This document shows positions 22,810-32,959 of a DNA stretch of 64,000 nt, in pieces. The stretch comes from Cudoniella acicularis (Eukaryota > Ascomycota > Leotiomycetes > Helotiales > Helotiaceae): contig JAAMPI010000107.1 of the NCBI GenBank assembly GCA_013054445.1, positions 1 to 64,000 of the forward strand, in the 5' to 3' direction. How positions within the stretch are numbered: the stretch's first letter is position 1; each line of letters begins with the position of its first letter. Both the position numbers and the translations under genes were made by a program. The notes under the pieces were generated by a model. It did not search any database, was not told the origin of the DNA, and saw nothing but the letters and a program-made list of their open reading frames with translations.

Positions 22810-24626
22810 ATGCCAAACAATACCACAACCAACGTCGACACAACGATGATTCCTTCATTCCCTTCATTATTATCTCTTATAGGTGTTGGACTTCCTCTGC
22901 TCCTTATCGTTTTGCTACAACGCTTCGGAAGTAGAAACAAGTACACACGGTTGACAAACGCCCCTGTGGCGGGGAAATACTGGCGATGGGAGCCTGATTT
23001 CATCACGAGATATAGATTCGTTTTAAATGGATGGGCTGTTGTACATAAAGGTTGGAGCAAGGTAATGTGGAAAGCGTGTCTACTCGTCTTCACACTCACA
23101 TCACTAGTATGGAAATTCTGTCTTCACCATACTTCGCCCAGATTCCAACGTAACGGTAATACCTCAGAGATATGTTCGTGAGTTGCAGAACTTGGGGGAT
23201 GATGTGTTGCATCCGATCGAAGCTCTTTCTCAGGTGAGTTGTCGACTTCTGTATTTATAGAAAGCTCTGACTGGCGCTCAGGATGTGATGGGTGATTACA
23301 CAGGAATGAATATTCTTGTCGGCAGCCATTTGAGTTTTAATGTCATACGAAACAAATTGACTCCTAATTTGGGGGATATGATACCCATCATGGAGGACGA
23401 AATGAGATATGCTATGACACAGGAAATGCCTCCCTGTCGAGGTGGGTGAGATCGATTCTCTTTAACTTTCCATGAACCAAATCACGGCTGAAGAACTGCG
23501 CAGGTGAATGGAAAGAAATCGATCTAAACAATATTATGACGCGTGTGATATCAAGAATGACGTCCAGAACTTGGGTTGGTAATCCTCTCTGCCGGAATGA
23601 TGACTGGCATTCGACGAACCTTTCAACTACAGAACAAATATTCCACACAGCTTTAGCGCTAAGAGTGGTTCCGAGTTCTCTACAACCATTCTTGCATTGC
23701 TTGCTTCCGTCTAGAATGAAGCTCCGCAGAGGCCTAGAACAGATTCACTCTTATCTAATTCCCATCATCCTGCAGCGACAGCGCTCACTTCAATGCGACG
23801 AAAGACCTCCAGAGTCTCCCCATGATGTTCTCCAGTGGATGATTGACCTAGCAGACCAGGAACAGAATAAGCCCCAAAACCTTGCGACTAGATATGTTTT
23901 CGCCGTCATCGGGTCCTTGTTTACCGTCTCCTCTGGCCTGGTTGACTGTCTGTATGACTTGACAGAAAACCCGGAAATGACACGCGTATTAAGAATCGAA
24001 GCTCAATCCGTTACTTCTGGGGACTCTGAGTGGAAAAAAGGAACCGCAAAGAAACTGGAAATGCTGGACAGCTTTATGAAAGAGTCGCAGAGAGTGAACG
24101 CGCCTAGTCCACGTAAGTACTACCAATCCATGGAGTGGAACTAGGCTGCCCGATAGATGTCGATAACAGAACTCTCAATGCTGATACATTCTGTCAAAAT
24201 ATAGTTAGTTTCAAGCGCATTGCTCAAAGAACTATCACACTTTCAGATGGCTTAGTGCTTCCAAAAGGCGCTTACATCTGTGTTGTAAACTCTCCTCACA
24301 TCCAGGTCGATGATGGTACTGACCCTACCGTTTTTGATGGCTTACGTTATTACAAGAAAACACTGGCTCAAGCATCAAGCTCTCGGTATCAATACTCGTC
24401 AACTGATGCCTCTCACATTTCATTTGGGCATGGGAGATACGCCTGTCCAGGACGCTTTGTTGCATCAGTCGAACTGAAAATGGTGTTGGTGCACATGCTG
24501 TTGAATTATGACCTAAAATTCACAGAGGGGAAGAGATCAAGACCGAAGAATCTGCAGTTCCTGGAGCTTGGGTTTCAGGATCCATCAGTCCGAGTCTTAA
24601 TACAGGAGCGAGGACAATCAAACTAG
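22810..24626 (+). CDS. Cytochrome P450, diterpene-cluster type (kaurene oxidase-like)
   Basis: Five exons (22810-23061, 23108-23233, 23282-23441, 23504-24112, 24205-24626) join in frame to 522 residues with no lesion. An N-terminal membrane anchor is at about residues 16-38. The K-helix motif ESQR fits ExxR, and the heme loop is FGHGRYACPGR. The C-terminal half (SVELKMVLVHMLLNYDLKF) resembles fungal P450s of gibberellin and related diterpene clusters (CYP68/CYP503-like). It is expected to oxidise a diterpene hydrocarbon at the ER. An alternative start is Met12. The gene is intact although its presumed partner, the diverging synthase, is broken, so it may act on another substrate or be newly orphaned. 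Confidence 0.85.
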
Positions 24627-25184
24627 TAATAATAATTTCATAGTAATTAACTTCATTCACCTTGGGAGTATTAGCGAGATTGTTTTCCCCTCAAGTGCCG
24701 TTGATTAAAGCAACTTTTCCTGTAACCAGAATTTAAATTCAAAGCATCTATTTCTATAGTTATATTTGTTTAATTTCTGAGGCTCTTTTTATTCTTTTTA
24801 GACATCCTTTTCTCTAAGTAAGATTTGATTGACGCTAGTAAAAATTATATATATTTTTTTTAAATAAAGATCTTTTTATTGTTGAAGAAAACATGAAAAT
24901 CTGTATTTTTCAATTTCAAAATGAATGGTTGCATATACTTAATAGTTGTAGAAATGTAATATTTCAACAATTGAAAGAAGAGTGATAGATTTGTTATATA
25001 GAACTTGATACTATATATCTAGCATCGATGAAGAGAACTTTTAACGTCACAATTCGCTGCTATACAGCAATGAAACTCCATTCCTCGATTGTGCCATTCC
25101 ATCCAACGAGAATCTGCCTCAGATTTCCCGAAAATATGCTGGCTAGCAGCAGTGCGAAACTACATTTTCTGCGTGCTCGGCTAC
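24627..25184. other. AT-rich convergent intergenic region
   Basis: No gene seen. The region is AT-rich (runs of T and A near 24780-24900) and lies between the converging P450 and the receptor remnant; it probably holds their 3' ends. Confidence 0.5.
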
Positions 25185-26414
25185 CTAATGTCTGCCAGTT
25201 GTATAATCGGTGGTCACTTCAATACCTCCGTTATCCCTGTGAACCCTTCCCCTAGATTCAGCATTTATCTTCGTGATAATGCGGCCATCTGGATGCCCGA
25301 TGCCATTATTCAAGCTGCTCGAAGCTGATATTGGCTTTAGCTGAACAAAGTCATCGCGGTCCGAAGACTTGTTTTGCCTTGTCGATCCATTTGAACCGGA
25401 CCCACGAGATCCATCCCTGGTAAAAATTCGATTGCGGAGAGAACGCATTGAAATCATCCAGTCAGAGGAGATCGAGTAGGCATTGTTAAGGAAAGCGGGA
25501 AACAGTGGCATGCAAACACACATAATTCCAACGCAGCATTCGATTTGACTGCAATTCAATTAGTCAAATGGACCCAAGCTTTGCTTTTGGAATCGTGAAG
25601 TATTTATAGTCCATTACTTACTTTACCAAAATGACATTCAGTAGAGCCCAAGTGAAGTCGGTTCCATCGTTTGCGAATTTGAAGCGGAAAACTGCCCCGA
25701 CAATGCTCATTACAATTGCGCTACGTGCCATTAGCAAGTGGTGGTAAAATATTTTTTGAATTCTTGAAACTTACAATACTCCAGTCGCGAATATGAGAGC
25801 GAGACCAATCTTCTTTCGCTTGGGAAGGTAAAGCTTAACCACCGAGTAGATCGGCAGAACGAGAACGTAACAATCGGTGAGAACATTAACCACGGCCATC
25901 GTCTTATTTGTAGACTGTAATGATTTTTGGTTCTGTAGAAAAATGAATAGGAACATCAGGGTGGTATAGCACACGAATATGAATACCATTCCGATTATGA
26001 CAGCCAGTTTCACAGCTAGGTTTGGAAAGAATAGTCGGTAATAGAACGGCAGGAGAGACAGTTTGGTGAGTATAATCGAAGGTTCAGTTATATTTGCCAC
26101 GACTCCAAGAGGCTAATGGTAATGAGAATGATGGAAGGAAAGCATTGGAAGGAGTTAGGTTCGCTCACCTTCAAGAGGGGAAGAGCTTCAAGGAGGCGCA
26201 AATCCCACCCATGTCTGCCGACTCCGCGATTGCACACTAAACAAGTATTCAAATAAATGATTTCGGACTTAGGTGCGGAAACTTACGCCAGATATTTATG
26301 CCAGTGTATGCAGATTGTGATAGCTTCATTTCATTAGCAATTCGCTAGTTCTTGAGGAAAACCCTGAGCTTACCAAGACTAACACAGCGACCACTTTACG
26401 CAACACGCAATGTT
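25185..26414 (-). pseudogene. PTH11-like integral membrane protein, 5' truncated by an LTR
   Basis: Minus-strand exons read RKVVAVLVL (up to the LTR edge at 26415), SAYTGINIW, GVGRHGWDLRLLEALPLLK, ILTKLSLLPFYYRLFF, VLTDCYVLVLPIYSVVKLYLP, then LLNVILVNQIECCVGIMCVCMP. A polar Ser/Gly/Asn-rich tail ends at 25185. The order of hydrophobic segments and the GVGRH, TKLS-FY-R and ECC-GI motifs fit fungal PTH11-type/rhodopsin-like seven-TM proteins. All visible splice junctions keep frame and no internal stop was found in the retained part. The first transmembrane region and start codon are missing at the LTR boundary. Any product would lack the N-terminus. Confidence 0.65.
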
Positions 26415-26762
26415 TGTTGTATTATTAGGTAATAAGCACTATTCTAGGCTTAAGGTTTAAACCTTACTAGAATCTTCTGGGTTGTTCTTTGATTTATAAG
26501 CGTTGATTTATAAGCGTTGATTTCTAAGTTATAGAAGCTTCTAGTAACTACACTTGTAGTATATATAGTCCGCTCACCCCTTTGTAGATAAATAAGTCTT
26601 TAAGTCAAATTCATATTATTATTCTATATACTTGAATCACTCTCGACCTAACAGTCGACTCTTCTTCCGCTATCCACACCTTAGCCGCCTACCGACGACT
26701 ATATAGATATATCTTCTATATACTATATACCGCGTACTACGGTTATACCCTTACCTCCAACA
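26415..26762. mobile_element. Solo LTR, copy A (348 bp)
   Basis: It starts tgttgtattattaggtaa and ends ttacctccaaca. It is highly similar to 37259-37536 in the same orientation, but carries about 70 extra bases before the 3' end. It has internal tandem units of tttgatttataagcg and the palindrome aaggtttaaacctt. There is no target duplication (atgtt / tcaat). Coding sequence of two different receptor genes abuts its two sides. Confidence 0.85.
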
Positions 26763-26879
26763 TCAATTAGCTAAAATTCCATTCGAGTTCTTGGTAATAT
26801 ATAACTAACTATCCATATCTGATGTGAGGAAATCATCTTCGTTAAATCAGTAAAATAGTCGCATATGAGAGGCTCAATC

Positions 26880-27947
26880 TCTCTTACTTTGTAAGGTGTA
26901 AACAATGCTAACGATAATTACAACTTTGATAAGTGACGCAACAATGGTACTATAAAAATCACGAGTGGTTAGCGGTTTCATCTAATAGAAGGAGCCAGGA
27001 AACTTGCAGTGCTCCTAGAGCTAGGATAAGAATAACAGCAATTCGACGCTTTGGTGACATATGGAGCTTCCAGATCTGTGGCTATTAGAAAGCTTCTGAA
27101 TCTTTTATTAGGGATAAATACCGTAGGTAAAGGCATTATCAAAATAAAGACATCTAAAATGAAGTCGGAATAAATATATCCCTGATTCATTGCCGGCTCT
27201 TGGATGCACTCTGTAAGTGCCTCCGTTATAGTCGCATTCCAATTAAGCGAAAAGTGGGTTCCACATTCGAAAAGGTTGGCGAAGAAGAATGCAATACCCC
27301 ACAGGACAGTAACAACAATAGTTGCGATGGTGACGAAGTTTAAGACGCTAGTCCTGGAAGTACAAAATATTCTTCGATAAAAAAAACAAGATGCTTAGCT
27401 TGGCGAAAGCAATCTGTAGACATGAAACGGTGAGAATTACAAATTCGACCTCCAGGAAAGATTAGCCTTGTCTTGTTGACTGGGTAAAGTTGAAGCCCTA
27501 CCTTATCCGTAAGTATTTCCACGGGAAAATTGGTCACAGTTCCATTGGTTGGAATACCATCAACCTCTGTTGGGGTTGGATAACCCTCGCCATGTCCAAC
27601 CACACCTTGAATTGTGAGTAGAATATCCATACGGCGAGAACATGAAGACCAATACTTACCCACTATCAAAGCTACTCCCAAAATAATGAGGAGGAGCTAA
27701 AATCAACAACCTCAGCAACATAGCAACGGCAAAGGGTTGTTGGAACTCGCCTCTGCTGGAATCACAAGCCTGGATATAATTAATCTCAATAATCACGTTG
27801 GTGAGTGCAAACTTACCAATCATCACACAGGAGTTTTGCTTTTTGAATCTTCCTGGTGTAGAAACGGAGCCCGGTGGTGATAAGACCAAGGGTGGGCAAC
27901 AAAGCTCCCAAGACAATGAGACCAGCAGGAGTTGCGTAACTGCTCAT
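26880..27947 (-). pseudogene. PTH11-like integral membrane protein, frameshifted and 3' truncated
   Basis: It starts MSSYATPAGLIVLGALLP at 27947. Spliced reading continues GLRFYTRKIQKAKLLCDDW, LVIPAE, LLLIILGVALIVG, VVGHGEGYP, IAFAKLSILFF, then in another frame RRIFCTSRTSVLNFVT, later PLPT|IWKLHMSPKRRIAVI and GALTIVASLIKVV, before sense is lost near 26880. Damage: an 8-T run at 27377-27384 shifts frame by one base inside the KLSILFFYRR block. Two introns would need GC donors. The C-terminal membrane helix and tail are missing before the LTR at 26762. Family as for the neighbouring gene: fungal seven-TM PTH11-like proteins linked to surface sensing. A sequencing error in the T run cannot be excluded. 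Confidence 0.65.
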
Positions 27948-28841
27948 GACGAGTGAGTTGACCCAGAATTGAAATTTAGATGTGCTTGTCTTGGGATAGT
28001 ATTGAACAACGTCGAAGCTTTCCAAATGGTGGGCCCGAGCGATTATGGAGCTTGATAGATTTGTTGAGCCTCGAGGCCTTGGTGATTGGGGAACATCGGA
28101 GCTGAAGCGGAAAAAGAAGCTCTTGCTAGATAATTTAATCACAGTAGCACAAATCCGACCCTCCATGCTGTTTCAATCCCCGTTGCTCCTCGTGTTGGTC
28201 TCATTTTATCCCTACCAATGAAAGTGTTCAGATATGATCTGTCAGTATAGTTTGATACGTACACTCTCGTTTTCACGGCTTCCTCGAAACTATGCCGGGA
28301 ATTTGCAGTAACCACGCGCGCCTTCCGTTGTAGGGATGCACAAGATGCATACGAGATTATGCAAGTCATCTCAAGTTTTGGTTTCTTGAGTGAGGAGAAA
28401 GGGCCGTTATCACTGCGCCTCTTTTTCTAACTCATACCTAAGTAGTGAGAGGTTGCAGATTGAGTAGTTGTGTAACCAACAGCCTCTCCAAATCGCTTTA
28501 GGAAGGTGCTAAACCCGCATGAAGGCCTTCGCCAAGTTCTTATGCATTCACAGTATGGAGAATAACAATGGCTGGGCGCAAGGGCTTGCTGCATCGCTCG
28601 ATAAGAAAGATAAAATCACTAGGGCTTCTAGATAGTCAATATATTGTGCCAACAGATAGGGCCGATGAATCTGCCGATCCTTGCCTTCTTGTATTTGGAA
28701 AAGACTGCAGCAGATTTTGTGTCGCGTAGATCGTGAGGTGTTCAAGTTTTATCTCACTTCTCTTGGATTTGCGTGACCGAGCGTTCATTCTTCACAATAC
28801 TTTAGCAGCCGTGTTGCTTGTGTTCTTTTCGGGCTCTCATC
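27948..28841. other. Divergent intergenic region
   Basis: No gene is seen between the minus-strand receptor remnant and the plus-strand acetyltransferase. Short open frames here lack motifs. Confidence 0.5.
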
Positions 28842-29704
28842 ATGTCTTTTCAACTCATAGAAGTAAAAACCGACGAGCAATTTGAGAAGATGATGCCGGG
28901 ATTTTGGGCAGGCTACACTCACCCACGCAATGCTTTGATGGAACTGATGTATCCCATCAAAGGAGGTGGACCAAGTGCTCTGGCCGAAGCAATGGAGGAT
29001 TGCAAGACACGGCTTCTGTCTTCTTGGCGCGCCAACCCGCTCGCTCATTATATCCAAATTCTTGACGGCGGTAACAATAATGCTGTTGTGGGGTCGGCCA
29101 TGTGGATAATTTGCGATAGCGAACATAACCCATTTTCCAAAAAGAGCGAAGAGAAGCCCGAGGACGGGGTGGTGTGGTGGCCTGAAGGGTCTGACATCCG
29201 CAAATTTACAAACCGAGCAATAGAAGAAGCCACAGTTCTCAAAGTGAAGAGACAAACGAGACCACATCTGTGTTAGTACTTTTATACTGCATTCGCTGTC
29301 ATCACTCCGAACAATCCGGGCTAATACCGCAATATGAAGGGCTTGGAATGTGCTACACCGATCCTGTTTATCGACGACAGGGAGCAGCCACTATGTTAAT
29401 GGAATGGGGCGTCAAGAAAGCAGATGAACTAGACCTCGAATGCTTTCTTGATTCGACTCCCATCGGTGTTCCTCTATACAAGAACTTCGGCTTCCTAGCC
29501 ATTGATGATACTTCCCTCGATATGACAATTACAAATCCAAGCGACGAGTGGAAAGAGTGGGAGAAGAAGATTTTGCCATACCAATGGTGAGTGCACCTAG
29601 CTGACAACTGTTATCTCGCTCTCGCTGATTTATTAAGGACGAACATGTGGAGACCCAAAGGTGGAAATTTTGAAGAAGGGGCCAAGTATCCATGGGAGGA
29701 CTAG
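28842..29704 (+). CDS. GNAT-family N-acetyltransferase
   Basis: Three exons (28842-29271, 29340-29586, 29638-29704) join in frame to 247 residues. The C-terminal half has the acetyl-CoA-binding signature: LGMCYTDPVYRRQGAAT (motif A, with the R-x-x-G-x-A loop) followed by MLMEWGVKKADELDL and the LYKNFGFLAIDD strand-turn at the end of the fold. The W-rich N-terminal half resembles fungal GNAT proteins of unknown acceptor. No targeting signal is seen. The first splice junction is set by joining PHLW to LGMCYT. The gene is stand-alone, with no functional link to neighbours visible. Confidence 0.87.
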
Positions 29705-30697
29705 GAGCTCGTATTACACAAAGCATTCGTGTGGGCATGTCTGGCGGGTGGGTAGAGGGCATTTGGGGATTTTAAATCATATTGTTACATGAATCAAGGT
29801 AGAAACATTGGAAGATTTATAAACTCAGATACTATAAGAGTGCGTTCTCTCTTGTTACAATATAGTTTGCTTGCCATAGCAATTTGATTTCTGTGATCAT
29901 ATATATTAACTTTGGACGCAATTCACTCCAAATGACAAAGCCGTACCCTTTATATCGCTGGCTATAAGTTGACGAGATGAAAGGAACTTGGGGCAAGCCT
30001 AGGGCTGAGATAGATAAGGAGGACGGGCCAGAGTCTTGGAGGAGAAAAATATTCTCAGGTTGAATTGTAACTCAATTCTAATACAGTCCGAAACAATCTT
30101 CCTTGGAAACACGATCAATTAGATACATAGGCCAGGTATGATCTCTCAACGTGTTTGAATATTGAAGGAGCTCACTGATGCGCACCTTATAAATCTATTC
30201 CTTACAATCTAAAGGTCCACGACAGTTGTTTACGCCTTTAATCTGGCTCAGTTAAATTTGGGAAAGACAAACGATTCTTAATTAATTTCAGCTTACTGGC
30301 ACATGAATAGATGTACAGACATGTGGTAACCTCGGCAAGATAAGCTAGATTCCCCAGCTCAATTATCCGAGTAACAGGTTGATTTATTTGCCAGATATGT
30401 GCTTCACAAAGAGGACTAGGATAATAGATTCTTGACTGTCACCTCGTTGATTTCCTATTGTTGATTCTTACATCACAGGCCAGGCGACTTGATCGTTTGC
30501 CGAGTTTGGGGTGGGGCCTTTCATTTGCATGAAAATATGGGGCGAACGCCACGCAAGGTTCCAACAACCCTGTGAGGCGGATGACCGCAGCCTGCGTATG
30601 TTTTCATCCACAACATCTTCAACTTGCACACCTTCGACGCAGGCTCCCTAGTCTAGTGGGCGTCGCGCCATCAAGAGGCGGAAATGTAGTCCGACTA
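29705..30697. other. Intergenic region
   Basis: No gene is seen. Contains the acetyltransferase 3' region and AT-rich spacer; ends at the foldback element. Confidence 0.5.
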
Positions 30698-30833
30698 GGC
30701 TGCGTGATGGGTAGTGGGTAATACCCATTACCCGCGGGCTACCCACTACGGGTACTACCCACCCGCGGGTGGGTAGTACCCGTGGTGGGTAGCCCGCGGG
30801 TAATGGGTACTACCCACTACCCATCACGCAGCC
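30698..30833. mobile_element. 136-bp near-perfect foldback element with TA duplication
   Basis: The two 68-bp arms are reverse complements with only 2 mismatches and no loop; the centre is acccgc|gggt at 30765/30766. Both ends read ggctgcgtgatgggtagt inward and are flanked by TA (30696-30697, 30834-30835). The arms are built from repeated GGGTA/TACCC words. This fits a foldback MITE of a TA-targeting (Tc1/mariner-like) family. Confidence 0.85.
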
Positions 30834-30896
30834 TAATAATGCGTAAACAAGCTTGATTAGCTGTACACTTGTCTACTCTCACCTTCTCTCTGCGAC

Positions 30897-32830
30897 ATGA
30901 GTTCTCTTGCACTTCACAACTCGCCACCACTCCCAACCTCCTCCTCTTCTCCTTCAACCTCAGCTACTACTCTGTCCCAACCATCTCCCACTCTTCTCCC
31001 ATTCTCCGTCGCCCCTGGGAAAGAGATGCCCGACGAAAACGCCTGGGATTCAGTTACCCACCCATCTTGGTTCGGACCATTGTCCCGCCTTGATGATGAT
31101 GTTGAATCCATATTCTAGGATTGCGAGGGGGGATTCCACCACGTACAACTTCTGGATTCCTTCCAGGATGGAAGATACAGAGTACTTCACAAGCTTGGTG
31201 CCGGAGGATTTGCTACCGTCTGGCTAGTGCGTGATACGAAGCTACGGCGCTTCCTGGCGTTGAAGATCATCGCTGCTGATTACTCGGGGTCAACCAAGGA
31301 GCTTCAAATACTAATGCAACTTTCATCTCACAGCTCTGTCCTTGATTTATCCTACAAATACATTTTCCCCCCTGCTTGATCACTTTCAATTCCAGGGACC
31401 AAATGGCACTCGCCTCTGCCTTGTTTTCCCTCTGGCTGATCAGAAAGCCACGAGCTTAGAAGGCCATGAAAACGAGCTCATCACTTCAGCCAAGACTATT
31501 GGTCTACAGCTTACAAAGGCAGTTGCATATTTACACCAGTATGGGATTGTTCACGGAGGTTCGTCACAATCCAAACCGAAATTGGATTTCACTCACAGTA
31601 AAGGCAGATCTCACTCTGTCAAACATCCTTCTCCAGGTTGGTGAGGCCCAAATCAATGATTTTTCTCTTGAACAACTATACGAGCTTCTCCGTCGCCCAA
31701 TCCGAGTCGAGTCCTGAGGCTCTGTTGAATGCCTCGTCGAAGCCGCGAACGTTTCCAAACTCCCCCAAAAGCTCGAAACCCACATCATCGACTTCGGCGA
31801 AGCATTTCTCATCGACCAACCCCCAAGCCACGGCCTCGGAACCCCACTCTCATAGACCCCGGAGGACTGTTTTCCCACGAGGTATTAGCTGGAGCCAATC
31901 TCTGGGCACTAGGCTGCATGCTCTTCGAACCCTGGGCCGGACAAGCACTCTGGCAACCATCTACTGATGACGAACTTATCAAGCTATGGGTACAGATGCT
32001 CGGAAAGCCGCCAGAGCCGTTCTTCAACGCGTGGGTAAATTTAAAATTCGCTATTGCCTATACGATCAAGCGTTTTATGGATCAGATTGTGGGAGAGAGC
32101 AATGTTTTACTTAGCCCATCCTAAGCCTTCCTCCGCCTTTTTGTGACCGTGGAAAGGTTAGGTTGAGAAAACAATATAATAAAGATTATAAATCATTAAT
32201 ATAGGGTATTTCTAAAGCTGTACTTAAAATCTACTCTCCAAGTATCTAGGTATCTTTTTACTATACTTAAAGCGTTTTAGGAGTAGTCTTAATATTAATA
32301 TGTAAAAAGTAAAGTTCTTGGTTTTTACTCCGGACTTCGGAAAAAATCGTGCCCCGGCGGCTGACGATGGGCTGAGTCCAACATTGGGAGAGAGATCAAC
32401 ATGGAGGTTCCGGAACTCGGATTTCAATCGCTTTAAAGATCTAAGACCTACTGTTCTACCTCTTAATATCGTAACGACGACGGTTGAGCTGCTAGTCGAC
32501 GTAGCAACTGTTTACACCCGCTCTCCTAAAAGCATCAGTCGTTCCGAAAGCATGCTTTCTCCACGGATTGCTAACACTTGCAACTCCCAGACGGTATTCA
32601 TTTGGTGTGAGAAGCAAGATCGATACCCCTCAACCACAGCCACATCGACAGCACCACCTCTTCACAAAAACCAAGACCAAGCGTCTAACCTCACCATTTC
32701 GGAATGCAGCACTCAACTTGAAATTCTCCTTCTCCAGCTTTTCAAATGGCACCCGAATCAACGATTACCTGCCCTACTAGTTGCGCAACACCCATGGTTG
32801 CATACCTCTACCTCCGTGAATGAGAGTGAA
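30897..32830 (+). pseudogene. SRPK-like protein kinase, multiply disrupted
   Basis: Fragments in three frames give a Ser/Pro-rich N-terminus, then LGAGGFATVWLVRD (glycine loop), FLALKII (VAIK-like lysine), FSPLLDHFQFQGPNG, YLHQYGIVHG and ADLTLSNILLQ (catalytic loop), HIIDFGEAFL (DFG), LWALGCMLFEPWAG and a final LEILLLQLFKWHPNQRLPA. Lesions: TAG after DDDVESIF, a frameshift near 31350, TGA near 31717, further stops near 31855, a frameshift near 31860, and an AT-rich insertion of about 200 bp at 32130-32340 before the last block. Intact relatives phosphorylate SR-type splicing factors or are orphan fungal SRPK-like kinases. It is clearly non-functional as read. Confidence 0.8.
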
Positions 32831-32959
32831 TGCGCTGCCGCGGACCTAGACGTTTCACAGTGGTGTGTAGTGAAGCATGATGGCAATTGCGATGGTGATA
32901 CGATCTGGGGTTATGCCCGTGGTAGGGATTTGATCGGTGCTGGAGGTCGAGGAAGATGA

